A stretch of 64,000 nucleotides of DNA from UBA1858 sp965227695 (GTDB lineage Bacteria; Pseudomonadota; Gammaproteobacteria; UBA4575), in NCBI GenBank assembly GCA_965227695.1, contig OZ245760.1, positions 2,046,001-2,110,000 of the forward strand, given 5' to 3'. This document shows, in pieces, positions 62,613 through 64,000 of this stretch; position 1 is the stretch's first letter; every line of letters begins with the position of its first letter. A program made the translations under genes and the position numbers. The notes beneath the pieces were generated by a model. That model worked only from the letters and a program-made list of their open reading frames with translations, ran no database searches and was not told the origin of the DNA.

Positions 62613-62826
62613 TTGATTATTAGTGAAATACACTGACTCTTGCCGGAAAACGCGCCGGGAAGAGTCATCACTGACAAGTGCCAAATAAGCTATCCTTTAT
62701 TGACCCATGGTTTTCAAATTTCAACCTGGCAGGATGCAAACCCTCCAGCGGCAACTTTGAGCTGTTCAAAGCATCCGTGGTACAGCGGGGAACTCCCCCA
62801 AATTTATAACCCGGGCTTGAAATTGA

Positions 62827-63252
62827 TTAGTGAATCTTTTTGTCTATCCAGGCAATCAGGCTTTGTATCTTATTCGGTTCTGCAGAACTTTTTTGCAGCA
62901 CCTGCAGGCTATATCGCAGTTCATGTAACAAATGCTCGTAAGATTCAATTTTATGGCGCTGATAAGAGAGCTCTGTATTCGCTTTCATTAATTGCTGACG
63001 CAACTCGGCTTTACTTAATTCATGGGACAGTTTTTCAGACGCCGCCTGAAGCGAATTATCTTTAATTTTATTTACCCAACTCACCATGTCGGCATCTTCG
63101 ATACAGACATTCGGATGCAACTCGGTCAGGTCATCTATATGAACCATTCCTCTAACACATGGGAGCCGGCCTGTATTAATTTCAGATTGCAAATCTTTCG
63201 GTGTAATACCTACCAGAGTCGCAGCTTTATGAATTGTCACAAATCGCCCCAT
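62827..63252 (-). CDS. HTH-coiled-coil protein
   Basis: A 141-residue protein. Residues 1-55 form a MerR/excisionase-like winged helix (GRFVTIHKAATLVGITPKDLQSEINTGRLPCVRGMVHIDDLTELHP). The remainder is a long coiled coil (QAASEKLSHELSKAELRQQLMKANTELSYQRHKIESYEHLLHEL). GAGGG precedes ATG 63252. Similar N-terminal domains occur in proteobacterial proteins of unknown role. It may bind DNA or a partner protein. Confidence 0.65.
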   Translation of the reverse strand: MGRFVTIHKAATLVGITPKDLQSEINTGRLPCVRGMVHIDDLTELHPNVCIEDADMVSWVNKIKDNSLQAASEKLSHELSKAELRQQLMKANTELSYQRHKIESYEHLLHELRYSLQVLQKSSAEPNKIQSLIAWIDKKIH

Positions 63253-63691
63253 CTTCCCTCACTTAAAATTCTGTATGCAAATCACCAGGCTCAAAGAATA
63301 CTATTTATGACAGCCCCGTCGCTACTTCCCTGCCAATTTTAATACCGTCGACATCTATTTTAGGAATGACCAAATTTAATATATATACTTTAAAACACAA
63401 TATATCAGCACGTTACCGATTGAAAACTGCTTGCTTAATGCAATGTTATTGCATAAAGTTAATTGACAAGAAGAAAAATAAGAAGAAGAAAATTACTACG
63501 CTCACTATGCCCATAACGATCAATTTAATAATCGCATTATTAGTCCTGGTAATCAGTATTGGCGTATTTCTGCGTCGACACTAGAATCAGTAGATTAAGC
63601 GTAAAACTTAAAGAAGAATATCAGCTATCGCAGTCTGTGACACGCGATGTGCATCCGCGATGCGCCATGAAAAATTATAGTTCCCGGACAG
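63253..63691. other. AT-rich gap, one weak small frame
   Basis: About 440 bases. A frame at 63366-63584 ends in a single hydrophobic helix (MPITINLIIALLVLVISIGVF) from an ATG at 63507, but has no clear ribosome site, so I do not call it as a gene. Confidence 0.4.
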
Positions 63692-64000
63692 TCATGGCGA
63701 TAATCTGTTGGGAAGCCCATGCCCCCGTCGAGTGGGTATATGTTTTCCGATAAACCCAAATCCTATACCTCCCTGAGAAATATGAGCGATGACCGCAAAT
63801 ACGCGAATCATTTTTGCCGTTCTTCCGCGATCGATTACAAAGACGAGTTGTATACGTCTGCCGACATAGGCTCTCTTGGGAATAAAATCAATAAAGACAC
63901 CCCGGGAACTTATATTACTTGGCTTACACCTCTCCAGTTCCAGTTGTTTACAGTACAAATAGACATTTTCTGATGTCGGGCGTCTGACACTAAGCCTTCT
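63692..64000 (-). CDS. PilZ domain protein, 5' end outside window
   Basis: A reading frame open from the right edge to the stop at 63692, 102 residues seen. It begins RRLSVRRPTSENVYLY, then NISSRGVFIDF, VGRRIQLVFVI and MIRVFAVIAHISQGGIGFGF. This is the PilZ arrangement: an RxxxR-type c-di-GMP motif followed by an N/DxSxxG motif. It should bind c-di-GMP, linking it to the GGDEF and EAL genes near the left end. The C-terminal tail HIPTRRGHGLPNRLSP is basic. The start codon is beyond the window. Confidence 0.72.
   Translation of the reverse strand, partial: RRLSVRRPTSENVYLYCKQLELERCKPSNISSRGVFIDFIPKRAYVGRRIQLVFVIDRGRTAKMIRVFAVIAHISQGGIGFGFIGKHIPTRRGHGLPNRLSP

Noticed and set aside
63366..63584. 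Small frame ending in one hydrophobic helix
   Set aside because: The N-terminal part is Lys- and Asn-rich low-complexity and no ribosome site supports either start, so it is only mentioned in the gap entry.

Overview
The window looks like a chromosomal segment of a gammaproteobacterium. Supporting this are the cell-envelope and division block ftsK-lolA-rarA with crcB-serS nearby, aat, trxB, an Acs-type acetyl-CoA synthetase, YajQ, a glycolate oxidase glcDEF set, and a VPLPA-CTERM (exosortase-sorted) protein. I cannot name the species from the sequence.

Two compositional zones are visible. From 1 to about 14.3 kb the DNA is markedly AT-rich, with long intergenic gaps. It carries an IS3-family element (2854-4068) and a set of regulators, many with altered active sites. 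These are a FlhG-like ATPase without its P-loop lysine, a FliA-like protein lacking sigma region 2, a GAF-MarR fusion, a receiver/histidine-kinase protein with Lys in place of the phospho-accepting His, and a receiver lacking its conserved Lys. An FHA-GGDEF protein, a membrane GGDEF-EAL protein and a BLUF blue-light sensor follow. A DUF2924 plus large serine recombinase module (14446-16517) and a tRNA-Ser(UGA) at 16680-16769 mark the border with the more GC-rich zone. The 3' end of the tRNA faces the AT-rich side, the usual layout of a genomic island.

From about 17 to 41 kb most genes are housekeeping: psiE, yccA, yajQ, serS, crcB, glcDEF, rarA, lolA, ftsK, trxB, aat, bcp and acs. A CPA2-type cation/proton antiporter at 26388-27566 is interrupted by one in-frame TAA. 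Small genes sit between the others: a 51-residue DUF2892 protein at 17636-17791 and a possible 32-residue membrane peptide at 27669-27767. A candidate promoter-to-terminator small RNA lies at 20798-20905.

From about 41 to 49 kb, after an MltD-type lytic transglycosylase, lies a predicted selenoneine pathway. It contains a flavoprotein-SelD fusion, egtD and a senA-type EgtB homologue on the minus strand, and a divergent senB-type glycosyltransferase only 43 bp away. Beyond it are a GIY-YIG-reminiscent protein, a membrane-anchored monohaem protein and a zinc-ribbon/N2227-like methyltransferase with a PqqD-like tail. A tight three-gene operon of exported proteins follows (two with CxxCH haem motifs, one Tat-exported).

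At 59080-60645 is an unusual RuBisCO-like protein (form IV type, metal-ligand Glu replaced by Gln) fused to a C-terminal cupin. The window ends with small membrane proteins, an outer-membrane-like protein, a HIT hydrolase, an HTH/coiled-coil protein and a PilZ domain running off the right edge. The strongest candidates for undescribed biology are the RuBisCO-like/cupin fusion, the degenerate FlhG/FliA cassette with its kinase-dead neighbours, and the exported haem-motif operon.
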